Assembly (NCBI GenBank): GCA_942490775.1
Contig: CALNYL010000011.1
Location: 124,001-188,000 of the forward strand
Origin: UBA6489 sp942490775
GTDB taxonomy: Bacteria; Patescibacteriota; Gracilibacteria; BD1-5; UBA6164
Direction of reading: 5' to 3'
DNA: 64,000 bases
Every line of letters starts with the position of its first letter. The first letter of the stretch is position 1. Made by a program: the position numbers and the translations under genes. The notes beneath the pieces are model-generated. The model saw only the letters and a list, made by a program, of their open reading frames with translations, was not told the origin of the DNA and did no database searches. This document shows, in pieces, positions 60,983 to 64,000 of this stretch.

Positions 60983-63121
60983 TTACTTAAACTTCCTCAA
61001 CCTCAAACTATTAGCTATCACACTCACTGAACTCATACTCATAGCAAAACTAGCAAATATAGGGTCCAATATTCAGAAAACAGCCAGAGGAATACCTATA
61101 CTATTATAAACAAAAGCCCAAAAAAGATTTTGTTTTATAGTCTTCAATGTCCTCCTTGATAAATTTATCGCAGAAACAACCTTTTCCAAATTTCACTCCA
61201 CCAAAACTATATCCGAAAGCTCTATCGCAATATCACTCCCCGTTCACATAGAAATAGACAAATCAGACTGTATCAAAGCAGGAGCATCATTTATTCCATC
61301 TCAAACAAAAGCCACCTTCTTATTCTCATCTTGCAATTTTCTAATAATAGCCAATTTATCCTCTGGCATAGACTCAGCAAAAACCTTTTTTATTCAAACC
61401 TCTTTAGCTATAAAATTAGCTGTTTTTTTAGTATCTCAAGTCAACATAATAATATCTAATCACATATCATATAATTTATCGATAGTCTTTTTAACTCAAG
61501 GTTTTGGTAAATCTAAAAGTCAAATAACTCAAAAAACTTCTTCATCATTTCACACCAAAATAGGAGTTTTTCAAGAACCAGATAAATCCTCTATCTTCTT
61601 TAAAATCTTTTTACCTATATTTTTAAATAATTTTTTATTTCAAATTTTAACCTGCTCTCAAGAAATAGTTCAAATTAATCACTTTCATCTTAGCTCTTCA
61701 AAATCCTCTACATCCAAACTATCCACATCACCCCAATATTTTGAAATAGCCTTAGATAACGGATGATTAGATAAAACAGATAAAGACTTCACTATAGCAA
61801 TAAAATCTTTTTCATCTTTAGAAAATATAGTTACATCTGTTACCTCTGGCTTAGCCTTAGTCAAAGTTCCAGTCTTATCAAATGCTATTACATCTATATC
61901 CTTTGTCTTTTCAAGATTTCAAGCATCTTTTATAAGAATCCCCCTTTTAGCTCAAACTCATGTTCAAACCATTATAGCAGTAGGAGTAGCCAGTCACAAA
62001 GCACAAGGACAAGCAATAACCAAAGAGGCCACAGAAGTAATTATAGCCTTACTCAAATTTCAAGTTATAAAGAACCAAGAAGCAAATGTAACAATTGAAA
62101 TTATTATTATCACAGGAACAAATACAGACGACACCCTATCAGCCAAATGCTCAATAGGAGCCTTTGAACTCTGAGCATTATTTACTAATTTTATAATATT
62201 AGCCAAAGTACCATCTTTATTTGTCTTATTCACACTTATCTCCACACCACCATCAAGATTTATAGTTCATCAATAACACTCATCACCCTCTTGCTTAAAA
62301 ACAGGAATACTCTCACCAGTTAACATACTCTCATCACAATTTACAGTTCATTTTACAATAACTCAATCCAAAGCTATTTTTCATCAAGCTTTCACCACTA
62401 TTATATCTCAAACATCTATATCATCAACACTCCTTTTTTCCATACTACCATCTCACAGTTTAATGGTAGCCTTCTTAACTCACAACTCAACAAGCTTTTT
62501 AATAGCATCTCAAGCCCTAGTCTTTGCCTTATACTCAAGAAGCTTTCATAAATTTATAAGAGTAATAATAGCAACTGAAGCCTCAAAGTAGACAACAGGT
62601 TGCTTTAAAAACATAGCTATTACAGAATAAATAAATGCTATAGAAGTTCAAAGTGAAACCAAACTATCCATATTAAAGTTAAACCTAGACAAAGATTTTA
62701 TAGCATTTTTATGAAAGTTTTTACCCAAGATAAATACTACAACAAATGATAACAAAGCAAATATATACATAATCAAATCTATATCTAGAACCTTTATTCA
62801 AGTCTTAATATCTATAAACATCATAGAGAAAACAGGGATTGAAAATATTAAAGATAATAAAAATCTTTTAAATATAACATGATATTCAGAACCATCATCT
62901 TCTTGCCCTATATCTGATTCAGTTATAGAATATCAATTAGCAAGTATCTCTTTTTTTATATTTTCAAAACTTATAATATTCTCATTAAAACTTACAGTTG
63001 ACTGCCCAGTAGCCAAATTTATAGCGACTTCTGAAACTCATTCAAGTTTAGTTAAAGAATCTCTATTTATAACTAAACAACTAGCACATGTCATTCATTT
63101 TATTAAAAATTGTTTTTTCAT
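60983..63121 (-). CDS. copA: Copper-transporting P1B-type ATPase
   Basis: 712 residues. N-terminal metal-binding domain with GMTCASC, six to eight TM segments, CPC motif in VIACPCALGLATPTAIMVGT, phosphorylation site VIAFDKTGTLTKAKPEV, TGES in SMLTGESIPVFKQ, and hinge GDGINDAPALIQSD with MGTGSDIAIELSD. Exports Cu(I). The C-terminal MSMSSVSVIANSLRLRKFK is typical. Directly downstream of the CopZ-like gene (25 bases). Confidence 0.94.
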
Positions 63122-63146
63122 ATTATTTTTTTATTCAAGTAAAAAA

Positions 63147-63359
63147 TTATTCCCATTCAATTACCTTAAATCAATTCTTCTCTACTTCTTTTTTTATATC
63201 ATCAAAACTCAATTTTTCCTCATCAAAAGAAACTATAGCCTCATGCTTTTTGAAATTTATAGTCACCTCATAAATTCAATTCAAATTATTTAATGTATCT
63301 TGATTAATACCTAAACATTTAGGACAAGTCATTCATTTTATTAAAAATTTTTTTTGCAT
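63147..63359 (-). CDS. copZ: CopZ-like copper chaperone (HMA domain)
   Basis: 70 residues: MQKKFLIKGMTCPKCLGINQ with the metal-binding TCPKC, then the usual beta-alpha-beta pattern to GFKVIEWE. It is almost a duplicate of the N-terminal HMA domain of the adjacent CopA (MKKQFLIKGMTCASC). Delivers Cu(I) to the ATPase. Confidence 0.88.
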
Positions 63360-63366
63360 ATTTTTT

Positions 63367-64000
63367 TTATTTAATAATTATTTTTCACTGTAACATTCCC
63401 ATAGTTCAACAAACCACATCATAAGTTCAAGCCTTAGTATCACTACTTATATCATAAGTAATAGGAACTCCCTTTTTTATATCAGAAACCTTTGAACTCA
63501 ACTTTGGAATTAACTGAGAAACCATACATCATTTTCAGTTTGAAGTTGGAGTAACTATTATTTTATAATCCCTTCACTTCTCTAAAAAAATCTCCTCAGG
63601 TTCCATTGACCATCCATTATATCCAACATCCACAACCTCCACCTGATTATTATCATCAACCAAAGATCAAGAATAAGAGCTAATATTTAAACTAGAATCA
63701 GACACTGAACTAAAATTTACCCCCAAAAGATTATAGGAATTAGAAATAGTTGTGACACCAAAAAGTATAAGAATTCAAGCAACTATCTTATTTAGCAAAA
63801 CAAAATTTTTATTCCTAATATAGCTAGTTCAGATTCATATAGAAAATAAAACAGGAAAAGTTCAGATAGCAAAGAAAAGCATAATAAATCATCACACTAA
63901 ATAATCTCCACTACTTATAGTAAGTATCTGCATAGACTGTGTGAAACCACAAGGCAAAAAGAAAGTCAAAGCCCCTGCTAAAAAAGAATATTTAGGCTTT
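63367..64000 (-). CDS. TauE/SafE-type membrane protein with cupredoxin-like C-terminus (5' end outside window)
   Basis: At least 211 residues; the start lies beyond base 64000. TM part: LAGALTFFLPCGFTQSMQIL with the PCG-FTQ-MQ motif of the heavy-metal/DsbD-like SafE family. After residue ~110 comes a periplasmic domain ending TYDVVCGTMGMLQGKIIIK, which matches the C-x3-M/C-x-GMxxG copper site of cupredoxin-like plastocyanin domains. With CopZ and CopA it forms a copper-handling unit. Confidence 0.8.

Noticed and set aside
1..64000. UGA as selenocysteine or tryptophan
   Set aside because: UGA occurs at many Gly-specific positions (P-loops, TIM-barrel phosphate loops, Gly-Gly pairs) where Trp or Sec would be impossible, and Trp is encoded normally by TGG.

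Overview
The window reads as a coherent bacterial chromosome segment only if UGA is translated as glycine (translation table 25). Under the standard code nearly every gene breaks into short pieces. With UGA read as Gly, full-length FtsH, GAPDH, PGK, HisD, CopA, LexA and others appear, and in-frame TGA codons fall on invariant glycines: all Gly codons of the ParA P-loop, the LexA Ala-Gly cleavage site, the HisD and CopA motifs. Together with the very low G+C this points to Candidatus Absconditabacteria (SR1) or Gracilibacteria (BD1-5) of the Patescibacteria/CPR. I cannot tell which.

Layout. 1-1113: Na/Pi cotransporter. 1564-6900: decayed island with remnants of a superfamily 1 helicase and other unidentified genes. 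7223-9058: ArsR regulator with its operator, a thioredoxin-like protein and a permease. 9238-9707: tmRNA whose tag frame contains a UGA codon. 9972-12050: orphan YcaO protein. 12234-15553: HD-domain protein, winged-helix protein, periplasmic coiled-coil protein. 15610-20025: amidase-SpoIID protein, pseudopilin with a fibrinogen-like domain, HolA. 20160-28129: PgeF, VOC protein, half-length MutS, a two-TM protein, FtsW/RodA, YggT, RNase III, NusB and L32.

27614-36996 is a histidine operon on the minus strand (hisG, hisI, a hisE-hisH fusion, hisA, hisF, hisC, hisD, histidinol phosphatase). It is damaged: the dehydratase gene hisB is cut by a compositionally foreign 0.85-kb block, and hisH carries a frameshift. 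38881-42517 holds a glycolytic cluster (pgk, gapA, fba). Then come a PolA fragment with only nuclease domains, a RelE-type toxin-antitoxin pair, LexA, an RNase R-like OB-domain fragment, TilS and FtsH. 50479-53827: small membrane proteins, a HIT protein, a solute-binding protein and a SanA-like protein. 53997-59267: peptidase E pseudogene, MazG-like protein, a P-loop kinase broken at a tetranucleotide repeat, LeuB, a lipoprotein, ParA and signal peptidase I. 59512-64000: ECF sigma factor with a membrane partner and a copper module (CopA, CopZ, TauE/SafE-cupredoxin protein).

The most distinctive property is a set of small palindromic repeat families scattered through the window. Most lie between genes, but several lie in frame inside genes (tilS, hisH, the tail of hisI, the ycaO-like gene). 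Three genes (mutS, polA, rnr-like) stop halfway, next to such repeats. One repeat also occurs as a composite element with perfect terminal inverted repeats. No CRISPR array, no complete transposase and no ordinary tRNA gene was seen. All coordinates come from reading by eye; start and stop phases were checked arithmetically for most genes.
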